Positions 20,594 through 29,716 of a DNA stretch of 33,700 bases are shown here, piece after piece. The DNA comes from Plantago elongata. Taxonomy: Eukaryota > Streptophyta > Magnoliopsida > Lamiales > Plantaginaceae. Under the pieces are notes generated by a model. That model ran no database searches and was not told where the DNA came from. It was given only the letters and a program-made list of their open reading frames with translations. The stretch covers positions 1 to 33,700 of the forward strand of contig JAYMSP010001295.1 in NCBI GenBank assembly GCA_036897095.1, written 5' to 3'. Position 1 is the first letter of the stretch. Every line of letters starts with the position of its first letter. Position numbers and translations under genes: made by a program.

Positions 20594-21827
20594 ATGTCTT
20601 CTATTCTCGAACTAAAGAGGAAGCAGCGAGAAGGCCAAGAGTGGGAGATAGCTAAGCAATAGCGGAGCCGGACTATCAAGGTTTCTACCACCCTCCCGAT
20701 GGAAGAACCTGTCAATGCCGCGGTCTTCTCGGATATGAATACCGATAGGGTCACCAAAGGGCATGAGGAGCTTCGGATGCCCACACCCAAAGCAGGGGAA
20801 GACTAAGGCTGGTAAGGAGGTGGATGAAAAGAAGCCACCCAAGGATTCTGGATCTTCCGCTTCGAAGGTTGTATCCGGATCGAAGAGTGCTTCCGAAGAT
20901 TCACTTCCTGCGTCGAAGTAGGCGAAGGGTAAGGCAGTCATGGTCCTCGGCTTGGATGCTAACTTAGAGGCCAAGGTGACCAGGCTGGTGGCGATGAATG
21001 AGGTTGAGCGGATAGCCGAGCTGGCTGCAGCGAGCCGAAAGGTTAGTATCCGAGACTTCCGCCCTTTAAGTGATTTCTACGCCTGTTTTTGTCTTCAAGT
21101 TTCTCAAGCTCGTTTCTTTTCAGTTGACTGCCGCGGTCCAGGCATATTCTCATGTAGCTGGAGAGAGGGCCGAGATCGATTCTCAGCTGTTGAAGTCCGA
21201 TGCAAGCATGAAAGACTTGGAGGGAAAATTCAGGAGTACCGGAAGAAGTACCATAATGCGGTCGCGGATCTCCATAGGTCGGATGAGAACCGCCATGCCT
21301 TGGCTCGTGAATTGGCCCAAGTCTGGATCGAGCGAGATACACTGGAGAAAGGGTGTGGGGAGATTCTGGGGTTGTTCCGGAGTTTCAAGGAACAAATGCT
21401 CGAAAACATCATGTACACCCGAGTGAAGGTTGTTCGAGACTTCTTGAGCTCTGGTTCGCGCAAATACTACCTGATGTGCATGACGAATGATGCTCAGGTG
21501 GCTGGGTTTGATGCTGCTATTGGTCAACTCAAGTTGAAGGAGAAGCTCCCGAGCAACTTCGACCTGAAGAGTGTGGGCCTAAGCGCTTATAACATTCTGG
21601 GCGGCTCTCGCTTCACTGGTGAGCCGCTTGACGATGCCGAGCTGATGAGCGATGAATTTTGCGAGTTGGTTGCCTTGGAGACTCCGGAGCTGAAGTTCAA
21701 TCATGGAGGCCCTTATCTCCCGGAGTTTGTTCCCGAAGTCTTGCTCCGACATCTTCTAGTGCCTTTGGAGGAATATGCTGCTCATAATCGTGATTGGTTG
21801 AATCTTCCTGATCCAGTTTGTGGATAG
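20594..21827 (+). pseudogene. Opposite-strand ORF 3: intron-containing coiled-coil protein, lightly damaged
   Basis: Starts MSSILELKRKQREGQEWEIA at 20594. An in-frame TAG interrupts at 20660. A Lys/Ser-rich linker (SGSSASKVVSGSKSASE) ends at a TAG near 20919. LEAKVTRLVAMNEVERIAEL follows. At 21042-21123 a GT...AG interval with a pyrimidine-rich end (CGTTTCTTTTCAG) looks like an 82-nt intron. Splicing joins AAASRK to LTAAVQAYSHVAGERAEIDS. One indel near 21229 changes frame, after which about 200 codons are open (KIQEYRKKYHNAVADLHR, then FDAAIGQLKLKEKLPS, to the TAG at 21825). The middle is a long helical coiled coil. This resembles the C-terminal half of PF04195-type proteins annotated in plants, so ORFs 2 and 3 may once have been one gene. 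Confidence 0.6.
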
Positions 21828-22431
21828 CCGGATCTCGATCTGATAAAAGAGGCTCAAAAGTTCATTTAGGAGGCGAGGCTAGCGTAGTATGCTCCGTGAT
21901 CCAAGGCCCCGGAATGAAAAAACTTTGAAGGCGGAGTATGCTCCGTGATCCTTGAATGGTCTTTGGACCTTGAAACAATTTTTATTTTTCTCGCAATTTA
22001 CTTTGCTTTCGAATATGTGCTCAGTCTTGTCTTAATTTCGGATAATGAAGCTTCGACTTCCTGTTTGTGTTCTTTTGGATGCTTTAGTTTGATTGCTTGT
22101 ATGAATATTTCCAACTGCCGATGCTTCGGAATGTTATCCGGATGCTCCGGATAATTTGCGCTTTATCTTTGCTTAGTCTTCTTCGAATTTATTGTGTTCG
22201 GATTATATTATGATACACCCGAACGTGTATGAGTTGTATGGTTTAACAAGTCATTGTTTAGTTCGGAATATACCACATCCGATGCTCTTGTATTCGAGAC
22301 AAGGTCGGCTCGATAGTGAATGAGATCATTCTTTGAGAAAGATAGCCGTTGTATTGATTTGACGGAAATTCAATTACAAACAGTCAGATCCCAAAAAGAC
22401 TTCGGATAATACAAAAATGAAGAAAAACATA
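21828..22431. other. Spacer between the opposite-strand ORFs and integrase
   Basis: No gene. Just after ORF 3 the hairpin word GTAGTATGCTCCGTGATCC (21884-21902) and its near-copy CGGAGTATGCTCCG (21932-21945) form two repeats about 50 bases apart. The rest is AT-rich with scattered TCCGGAT words. Confidence 0.45.
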
Positions 22432-23545
22432 CTAAGCATAAAATTTCTGTAAATTTCTCGGATTCCAAGTTCGTTTATGCACTCTTCCTTCGAGGTCTTC
22501 CATCTCGAAGCTTCCATTGCTTTTAACCCTGATGACTTTGTACGGACCTTCCCAATTTGGTTTGAGTTTCCCAACATGATTGAGGATGTTGGCTCACCTT
22601 AGGACCAAGTCTCCAATCTGGATATCTTTCTTGCATACATTTTTGTTGTAGGTCCGGACAATCGAGGCTTGGTACCTTATGATATGAGCTAGGGAAGATT
22701 CCCTTTTGTCTTCGAGGAGTTCAAGCTCGTACATCCGAGCAATCTCATTGTCTTCAGGTTGGAACTGTTGGATTCTCTGTGTTTCTACGATAACTTCCCA
22801 AGGTATGACAGCTTCGGAACCATACACCAAGGAGAATGGAGTTTCTCGGGTGGCAGTCATCGGAGTGGTCCGATTAGTAGACTCGACCTGTCCATTTGCT
22901 TGGGGATACCCAACCGAACTAAAGCGATGTTCTATTTTCAAAGATTTGCACCATTCCTTGAGCTTGTGTCCTGAGAACTGTGCTCCGTTGTCCGAAATTG
23001 GGATCCTAGGTAATCCGAAGCGGCAGATGATGTTCTTCCAGATGAAGGTTCGGACTCGGGCTTCTATGATGGTAGCCACTGCTTCGGCTTCCACCCATTT
23101 GGTTAAGTATTCGACTGCGACAATCAAGAATTTATTTTGTTGTGCTCCTCGGGGGAAAGGCCCCACGATGTAGATACCCCATTGATCGAATGGGTACGAG
23201 ATGATTGACGGAATTATCGGATTGCTTGGCCTATGCGGAATGTTGGCATAAAATTGGCAGTCGCTACAGGTTCGGGCAAAGCTAGCCGAGTCCTTGTCTA
23301 TTGTAGGCCAATAGTAACCTTGCTTGATGATTTTTTGTGCAAGGGTTCTTCCTCCGAAATGACTTCCGCAGCTGCCACTATGTATCTCTTCCAGGATAGT
23401 CTTAGCCTCTTGCGGTCCGAGGCAATGCAAGTGGGTTCCGTTGAAGGATCTTTTGTAAAGTTCGTCTTCAAGCAGGAAGTAATGAGGTGCTCGACACTGG
23501 ACCCTCTGAGCCTTTGTCGGATCCGAGGGTATGTTCCATTCTGAA
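22432..23545 (-). pseudogene. Ty3 integrase, degenerate
   Basis: Would insert element DNA. On the minus strand it starts near 23545 (PSDPTKAQRVQCRAPHYFLL). The zinc-binding H-H-C-C part follows (EEIHSGSCGSHFG, CSDCQF), then the core. The first catalytic Asp is lost (QWGIYIVGPFP, where family members have W-G-x-D). The second is present (ISDNGAQFSG), as is the Glu (PQANGQVESTNRT). Just after NRT about 25-30 codons are missing, and the frame resumes at TATRETPFSLVYGSEA. A TGA after GDLVLR splits off the C-terminal part (GKLKPNWEGPYKV, KRTWNPRNLQKFYA), which ends at the TAG at 22432. It is the last pol domain before the opposite-strand block. Confidence 0.88.
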
Positions 23546-24143
23546 GGTAAATTAAAATGTCAGTCATCCAAGTTCTCTTCTCATCTAGTTGGTACAAAGG
23601 GGGGTCCTGATTGTGGAGAGAAGAAGTCCGAAGAGTTAGGAGGATTATGCTTCTTGTGTCCACTACTCCGGATGCGGAAGCAAACTTGGGCAAAGAATCT
23701 GCCTTTTCATTGTATGATCTATCGAATTTCTCAAGGGAGAATTCCTCAAACTTTGATACGGCTTCATTGAGTCTCTCAAGGTATAAGATCATGCTCGAAC
23801 CCTTAGTGATGAAAGCTCCAGAATATTGTGATTCGACTACCTGAGAATTCGTGTAAGCTCGGATCTTCTTTACCTGAAGTGCTTTTGCCATCCAATGTCC
23901 TACTAGAAGGGCCTCATACTCGGCTTCATTATTGGTCACCCGGAAGTCTAGTGTAATGGCATAATCAATCTGTGCTACTTCAGGACTCTGGAGAAGAATA
24001 CCTATACCCCCGAGCCTTCCATTGGATGATCCGTCCACTTGTAGGATCCATGCAAGAGCCTGCTTTCTTATGATAATCTCGGGTTCCACAGTCTTTTCCG
24101 TTTCCATCCGAGGAATTTTCCTCCTTTGACCCCGAAGGTACAT
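23546..24143 (-). pseudogene. Ty3 RNase H domain, degenerate
   Basis: On the minus strand, ALAWILQVDGSSNGRLGGIG carries the first catalytic Asp. FRVTNNEAEYEALLVG carries the Glu. YTNSQVVESQYSG has Asn where the third catalytic Asp is expected (usual Y-x-D-S-Q). RSYNEKADSLPKFAS carries the fourth acidic position. RNase H would remove RNA from the RNA/DNA hybrid. One stretch is open from 24143 to 23546, then changes frame into integrase. The connection domain that should precede it is missing. Confidence 0.85.
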
Positions 24144-25130
24144 TTCTCCGGATTCAAGCTCATTCCGTACTTCCTAAGGATAGAAAAGCAGTTCTCTAGG
24201 TGCTCGATGTGGCTCTCTTCGGTCTTGCTTTTTGACCAACATACGAGCTCTTCTTTAAACATTTTCTTTACGAGCCTCTAATATGTAGCCCCGACATTTT
24301 TGAGTCCGAATTACATGACCTTGAAGCAATATATCTCCCCAACCGTGAAAATTCTTCGGCACATCTTCATGTGCCATCCGGATCTGGTAGAATCCTTGAT
24401 ATGCATCCATAAAACTTAAAAGGGCACATCCGGATGTAGAGTCTACCAGTTGATCGATCCGGGGCAAGGGTTAGGGGTCTTTCAGACATAACTTGTTGAG
24501 TCGTGTGAAATCATTACACATTCTCCATTTGCCGGGGGATTTTTCAACTAAGACTACATTGTAAATCCAATCCGAATACCTTACCTCTTCAATATGCCCG
24601 ACTTTCAACAATCTCTCAACCTCGACCGATATGATTGCATCCTCTATAAGGCCGAAGTCTTTCCTCTTTTAACGGATATGTTTAACCGTATGGTCCATGT
24701 TCAGACGGTGAATAGTTACCCTCGGATCTATCCCTCTGAGATCATCTGTACTCCAAGCAAAGATGTCAGAATTCTTTCAGGGGCAAGATATTAGTTTCAA
24801 TTCTACTTCAGATTTCATCTCGGTCCCTATCTTAATCTTTTTGTTTGGATCGCCTTCGATAATCTGAATTTCTTTGATGGTTTCATGTGGTTCTATCCGG
24901 ACAAACTTAGGGAACTTGTGATCTGCTGCTCCCACTCTGATTTCAGTCTTCGGGGGCTGGGGTATGCTCGGCCCTTTAGATATGGAAAGTATTTGATTTG
25001 CGGCCACATTCATAGACATGATGTAACATTCCCAAACCTCTCGTCCGTTCCCTAATTCCTCTCCGACTCCATAAGGAGTGGGGAATTTGATTTGGTTGTG
25101 TAGTGGGGATGAGATAGCTCGGAACTATTT
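24118..25130 (-). pseudogene. pol: Ty3 reverse transcriptase with the YxDD region deleted
   Basis: On the minus strand: the linker (FPTPYGVGEELGN, ISKGPSIPQPPKTEIRVG), DIFAWSTDDLRGIDP, WRMCNDFTRLNK, LPRIDQLVDS, and LLSFMDAYQGFYQIRM with its motif A Asp kept. After a frame change come GATY, a stop in place of Gln, RLVKKMFKEELVCWSKSKTE and LNPEKCTFGVKGGKFLGW. The dozen or so codons that should hold the Y-V-D-D motif, between KMFKE and KSKTE, are absent. After FLGW the sequence jumps to the RNase H linker, so most of the thumb/connection region is deleted as well. Stops occur at several points. Confidence 0.85.
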
Positions 25131-25690
25131 GAGGCCTAGCCTCCCGAAGATAACATTGTAGTTGAATGCTTTATCAAAAACGAGGAACAATACTGTTTGA
25201 GTCATTCTCCTCGGGGAGGTACCCATTGAAACATGAAGCTTGATTGTTCCGATGGGTGTGACGACCGCATCTCCAAACCCGGCTAATTAAGTATTTACCT
25301 TTACATACTCGATGTCCCCTAAGTTCATATGATCTATGGTTCTTTTGGATATGATATATGAAGAACTGTCAGTATCTACTAAGACCTTGTTGACTTTGTA
25401 GGTGGCGATTACCAGTGCTACCACCAATGGGACATTGGGAGGTCGGGTGTCTCCACTTCCGAATGTAGGAGGAGGTATTTCACTATCATCGAAAGAGATG
25501 GTGTTCAACCCCCTCAGAGGTGCTGGGTTTCTTACTAGGTCCCCATTCCGGATGTCTTGCGTTATTCTCTCTCTTGCATTGTGGCTATCTCCATCGCTCG
25601 GGCCACCAACTATGGCATTGATCACCCCACTATAAGGCAGGTTCTCATAATTTCCATCTGGATATTCTTCATATCTCTTTGCTTAAGACC
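25131..25690 (-). pseudogene. Retropepsin-type protease region, active-site Gly lost
   Basis: On the minus strand: KRYEEYPDGNYENLPYSGVI, then KVNKVLVDTDSSSYIISK with DTD in place of the catalytic DTG, GTIKLHVSMGTSPRRMTQ, and FNYNVIFGRLGLK with a stop. It matches the plus-strand copy at 7560-8150 along its length. About 200 bases including the zinc knuckle, corresponding to about 7368-7570 of the other copy, are missing immediately upstream. Confidence 0.8.
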
Positions 25691-27269
25691 TGGCTTCTTT
25701 ACCTTTTCTATTGTTGTAGAAAGGCCTCGGCCACTGGATGTTTAGATTTTTATCAACCATAATAGACAAGATGTCTTCCCTTGGACGATTCAACCGAGTG
25801 TACTCTGCATACCTCTTAGGAGGAGTTCGTTCTCTCTGGAACTCTTTTTTTCCTCAGATGTCCTTCCTCAAGTCCGATTTCCAAGTTTTGGGGGCTTCTT
25901 GCTTAACAGGTTCCTTGGCCCTTTTCTGTCCGGCTCTAACGGGGACATTCCTTCGGAACTCAACTCCGTATAGGACATGATCACTTATATCCTCCAATTG
26001 TCTCTCATTCAGTATTTCCTCTTCGGATAGCTTCTTCCGGAGGTCATGGTTGATGGTGTTAGCATACAGGTAACAGACCCGTTCTTTAATGTTATGCGTT
26101 TCCACCTGCCGGACTTCTGAATTAAACCTATCCAAAAAAGTTCGAAGATCCTCATTCTCGGACTGGATGATTCCGGCTAGATGATCCACGGATATCTTTC
26201 TCCTCTTGGATTTCTGAAACCTCTTTAGGAAGAGAGTGGAGACATCATCAAAGGACCTTATGGATCTGGATGGCAGATTGGTCCACCAATCCATTGCTTC
26301 TCCGAAGAGAGTAGTATAAAAGTTGAGCACTTTGAGGTTGTCGTTTAATCCGTTGGTATCCATCTTAGATTCATATCGGGTGAGATGGGCGTCCGGGCAA
26401 CTATCTCCAAAGTATCGCTCCAAGTTCGAAATGGTGCATTCTGCTGGTTTTCTTTCTCTCCGGATAGCATTGCTTAGAGGATTCGAAACTCTTATGATCA
26501 TTTTTTCTTGAGCATTGACCATCTTGCTAGGTTTAGCCATTTTCGTTTCCAGGGATTTCTATCGGATGTAGATCTGCTCGGAGGTAAGCATTTCCCCTGT
26601 CTTCGGATCCAAGTTAATTCCTGGTGCCTGTTCTGCTCTCACTTCCACGACACTTTCCCTAGCAAAGTCATCAGCCTTCCTCGGATTGGAAGCAATCCGG
26701 TTACTCCTGGCCGGTTCGACTCTAGCACCCTCGGGACTCTTTTCCTGGCGCTCTCGGGAATTGGTTCTTTGATTGATCATATGACGAAGGTCATTGTCAT
26801 GGATCACTTCCCCAATTCTTTCATTGTCTGGCCTTCTCTCATGCCTCGAGTGTGCGGGCTCAGCTTGTTCGGGAGTGGGCTGTTGTGGTGTGGGCTGAAC
26901 ATTATTCGAGCCCAAACATCCTTGAATGACATTGAGTAGTAAGCCGAATTGATTGTCATTCATCCCAAATTCATAAGGAGAGAGAACTGTCCCGTTCGGT
27001 AGAGTGAAATTCCTTCCGACTGGCGGCCCATGCGCTCCTGGCGGAGGAGGTTATTGGGTCGGGGGCACTGGGTCTCTCTTGGTGAGATCCGGAGGAGCTT
27101 CTTGTGATGAGGCGGATGCTGTATGTCCATCACTAGGCTGGCTCCTCCTGGTTCAGGTGGTAGTCCGAGTAGCTGCTGTCTTCCGAGTAGGTGGTCAACC
27201 TCGAGGACGTCCAACTGGTATTCTTCTCGAAGGTGATACTATCCGAGCTTATTTCCTAGGTCTTGCCAT
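25691..27269 (-). pseudogene. gag: Ty3 Tat-lineage gag, degenerate
   Basis: The start is the ATG at 27267-27269 (MARPRK, then TAA at codon 7). Further stops follow in the N-terminal Pro/Arg-rich part. An open stretch at 26559-26963 holds MNDNQFGLLLNVIQGCLGSN. The gag core at 25854-26540 (LFGEAMDWWTNLPSRSIRSF, FLKRFQKSKRRK, DLRKKLSEEEILNERQLEDI) is uninterrupted and is the best preserved gag core in the window. The frame then continues to KEARS and jumps to KRYEEYPD, skipping the zinc knuckle. It lies next to the primer binding site and the 5' LTR. Confidence 0.87.
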
Positions 27270-27311
27270 GTTGAATAATAGTCCGGATGACTTAGCTTTT
27301 TGCTCGACTTC

Positions 27312-27326
27312 CCACATACGGTGCCA
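27312..27326 (-). other. Primer binding site of the large Tat element
   Basis: TGGCACCGTATGTGG on the minus strand starts four bases inside the LTR end (...ACCTCAACA at 27331). It is close to the TGGCGCCGTCTGTGG-type site with two changes. Confidence 0.7.
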
Positions 27327-27330
27327 ATTT

Positions 27331-28943
27331 TGTTGAGGTAAAATCCCCAACCCACAAATGTTACTAAAACCAACTAACTCTTCTAATCTTCCAAGTCCTT
27401 GGGTGATACGAGCTCCAATCATTGCGTCTGAATTCAAATATCCGAACCTGCACAAACGACTAAAAGGGAGGGGGGGTTTAGAACCTTTAGACCCGGTTTG
27501 CCTTGGATCAAACCGGATGTGAGACTTTACTCGAGAGTGATTGCAGGTCAACTCGGTATAATTGAAGATAATAGGCTTATAGTATAGTGAGGAGATTAAG
27601 TGAGCATCATTGAGTTTACTTGAAAGGTGTTCCCTATTTATAGAGATTAATTCCCTTTTTGGGTCAGAGTTGTTGGATCGTACCAAGTGTTGGGCTAATA
27701 GAGCTTAATTAAGCCCGTGGATCACACGATTGTCATAACCCATGTAGCTTTTTGGGCCTCAGGGCTAGATTAGTCATTTTGTAGGTTTTGAGGGCATCGG
27801 AGTCTTCCCACACGTTGTTACATTCGAAGTGATGGTTCCGGACCAAAGTGTCCGGAACATATCCCTCCGCTACAGACGTATTATGATTTACCACACTCGG
27901 TTATCTTTAGGTCCAGATGTGTGCATGTGTGATGTTGGTCCGGACATGATATCCTCGGATGTGACACATCTGTCTGGATATCCATATCATGGTATTCTTC
28001 GTACGTCTCGACCCAGCTTAACCTCGGATGGTCTAAGGTTCGGGTCCTTGGAGCTTTGCCCTTGTAATACCATGATGTCTTAGAATTTGTCCTTGGGATG
28101 TCCGAATGACGAATTGGACATGTTGAGGTAAAAGCCCCAACTACGGATATTACAAAAAACCAAGCAACTCTCACAATCCTTCAAGACCTCGGAAGGCTCG
28201 AGCTCCACCCCTTGCGCTCGGAACCTAATACTCGAATCTACACAGATGGCTTGAAGGGGGGGGGGGTTAGAATCTTTAGACCCGGTTTGCCTTGGATCAA
28301 ACCGGGCACGAGACTTTACTCAAGAGTGATTGTAGGTCAACTCTGTATAATTAAAGGCAATAGGCTTATAGTATTGTGTAGAGATTAAGTGAGCATACTT
28401 GAGTTTACCTTGAAATGTGTTGCCTTTTTATAGAGATTAATTCCCTTCTTGGGTTAGACTTGTTGGATCGTACCAAGTGTTGGGCTAATAAAGCTTAATT
28501 AAGCCCGGGATCATATGATTGCCATAACCCATATAACATTTGGGCTGCAGGGCTAAATTAGTCATTACACAGGCTTTGAAAGCATCGGTGTCTTTCCATA
28601 CGTAGACATATCCGAAGTGATGGCTCTGGACCAAGGTGTCCGGAACAGAGCCCTCCACTATTGACGTATTATGATTTGTCACACTCGGTTATCTTTAGGT
28701 CCGGATATACACACGAGATGAGGGTCCGGACACGTTATCCTAGGATATAACGTATTTGTTCGGCTATCCTTGCCACGTTATCCTTCGTATACCTTGCCCA
28801 ATAGTGACCTCGGATGGTCTGGGGTTCGGATCCTTGGAGCTTTGTCCTTGTAATACCGTGATGCCTTAGGATTTGTCCTCGGGATGCCCCAATGACGAAT
28901 TAGACATATTCCCGTATCAACATGACATATTCCCGTATCAAAA
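27331..28943 (-). mobile_element. 5' LTR of the large Tat element, interrupted
   Basis: On the plus strand it begins TGTTGAGGTAAAATCC and runs to GAATTGGACA at 28120. It is then interrupted by a complete solo LTR and resumes as CATATTCCCGTATCAAAA at 28926-28943. Without the insert it is about 806 bp, the length of the left LTR. TATAAATAGGGA on the minus strand (27631-27642) is the likely core promoter of the element. Confidence 0.82.
28121..28922 (-). mobile_element. Solo Tat LTR nested in the 5' LTR (802 bp)
   Basis: A full LTR from TGTTGAGGTAAAAGCC to CCCGTATCAACA. The flanks GGACA (28116-28120) and TGACA (28923-28927) are a five-base duplication with one change. It is more divergent from the host LTR than the two LTRs of the host element are from each other, so it comes from another subfamily. 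No internal sequence remains, as expected from LTR-LTR recombination. A G run lies at about 28256. Confidence 0.82.
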
Positions 28944-29469
28944 ATCTCCATCACAATCTTGAATCTCATATTCATGAACTAACTTAATCTACCCAAACAT
29001 TGAGGATATAGTACATGTATATTCTACCTTTCAACTACTACGACTATCATGTTGGACAAGATCCATCAATAGATTACAAATTCTACATTCCATTCCGACG
29101 AGTTAGTAATAGTATGCAATAAATATTGCAACACAATGGATCAACATTATATTATTTTTAACCAAATTAGCAATCAGTTGTGATTTACAAGTAGTAGAAG
29201 AATTTCATCTCCCCTTCTTCAGTATGAAACCCTTCCTATAAAAGTAATCCAGTTTGTTAATTTCGACATAAATCCCATCCTCTCCCCTCTTTTCAATACT
29301 CAATTCTTGAAACCTCCAAAAATCTTTCTTTTCTGAACCATATGCCTTCTTCTTCTTTAGACCCATTAGAAACAATCGGTTGAAAATGAAATTAAGGCGC
29401 AAAAATATAATATGAAAATTTTGACAGACAACATAGTAGAGAAAGGACGCCATAGCTAAAATAACTTAC
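28944..29469. other. Spacer right of the Tat element, nothing recognised
   Basis: AT-rich flank continuing the sequence interrupted at 16562. A minus-strand frame at 29205-29453 begins with a hydrophobic stretch, but I find no family or exon signals for it. Confidence 0.4.
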
Positions 29470-29716
29470 AAGACTGTAAGGGCTTGCATTGAGGAATTTT
29501 GCCAGTGAACATTATTCCCATGTAATGAATCACCTTTAAAACACAACAATATTAACATCTAATGCAAATCAAACTACAAAACAGACCTTACAACATATCG
29601 ATCACGGGCAATTAAACTCTAAGATGGAAATTACTAATCCTTGCAACAACTCAAGGTTCTTAAGCTTGGAAATTGACGATGGAATTTCTCCATACATCTG
29701 ATTAGCGGACAAATCC
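29470..29716 (-). pseudogene. Leucine-rich-repeat receptor-like gene relic, two repeat exons
   Basis: On the minus strand an AG acceptor is followed at 29716 by a 72-nt exon encoding DLSANQMYGEIPSSIS and KLKNLEL, a textbook plant extracellular LRR. The donor position reads GCAAGG instead of GT. A second exon (29533 to 29470, between AAAG and GTAAGTTAT) encodes MFTGKIPQ after a one-base frame change and is 64 instead of 72 nt. Repeat-sized 72-nt exons are typical of LRR receptor kinase genes of the LRR-VIII type. No signal peptide, kinase domain or other repeats are visible, so it is a scrap. Confidence 0.65.

Larger units (their letters stand above)
16563..28943 (-). mobile_element. Tat-lineage Ty3 LTR retrotransposon, nearly full length, 12.4 kb
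   Basis: In order on the minus strand: 5' LTR (28943 to 27331, interrupted by a nested solo LTR), primer binding site, gag, protease, RT, RNase H, integrase (ending 22432), a long region with ORFs on the opposite strand, polypurine tract and 3' LTR (17370 to 16563). The flanks ATCTT (16558-16562) and ATCTC (28944-28948) are a five-base target duplication with one change. By eye the two LTRs differ at roughly 60 of 800 positions, so the insertion is old. Gag and pol carry many stops and internal deletions and the element cannot be autonomous. The Tat assignment rests on gag/pol similarity, length and the extra ORF region between integrase and 3' LTR. Confidence 0.85.

Noticed and set aside
21183-21527. 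Minus-strand frames opposite the coiled-coil ORF
   Set aside because: The plus strand has the coiled-coil pattern and splice signals; the minus frames are shadows.
20940-21827. Reading 20940-21827 as one uninterrupted 295-codon protein
   Set aside because: The stretch from 21042 to 21123 has intron-like borders, and the frame between 21124 and about 21229 is the wrong one for the coiled coil. The open frame there is partly accidental.
22706-23173. Plus-strand frame of 155 codons
   Set aside because: It is the exact opposite strand of the integrase coding region, which has clear motifs on the minus strand.
27331-28922. Two tandem LTRs from an unequal crossover
   Set aside because: The second LTR is flanked by a five-base duplication, and the missing end of the first LTR lies beyond it, so nested insertion fits better.
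29205-29453. Minus-strand frame of 82 codons starting with a hydrophobic stretch
   Set aside because: No family resemblance, and it lies in AT-rich flank. The hydrophobic start looks like chance from T-rich codons.
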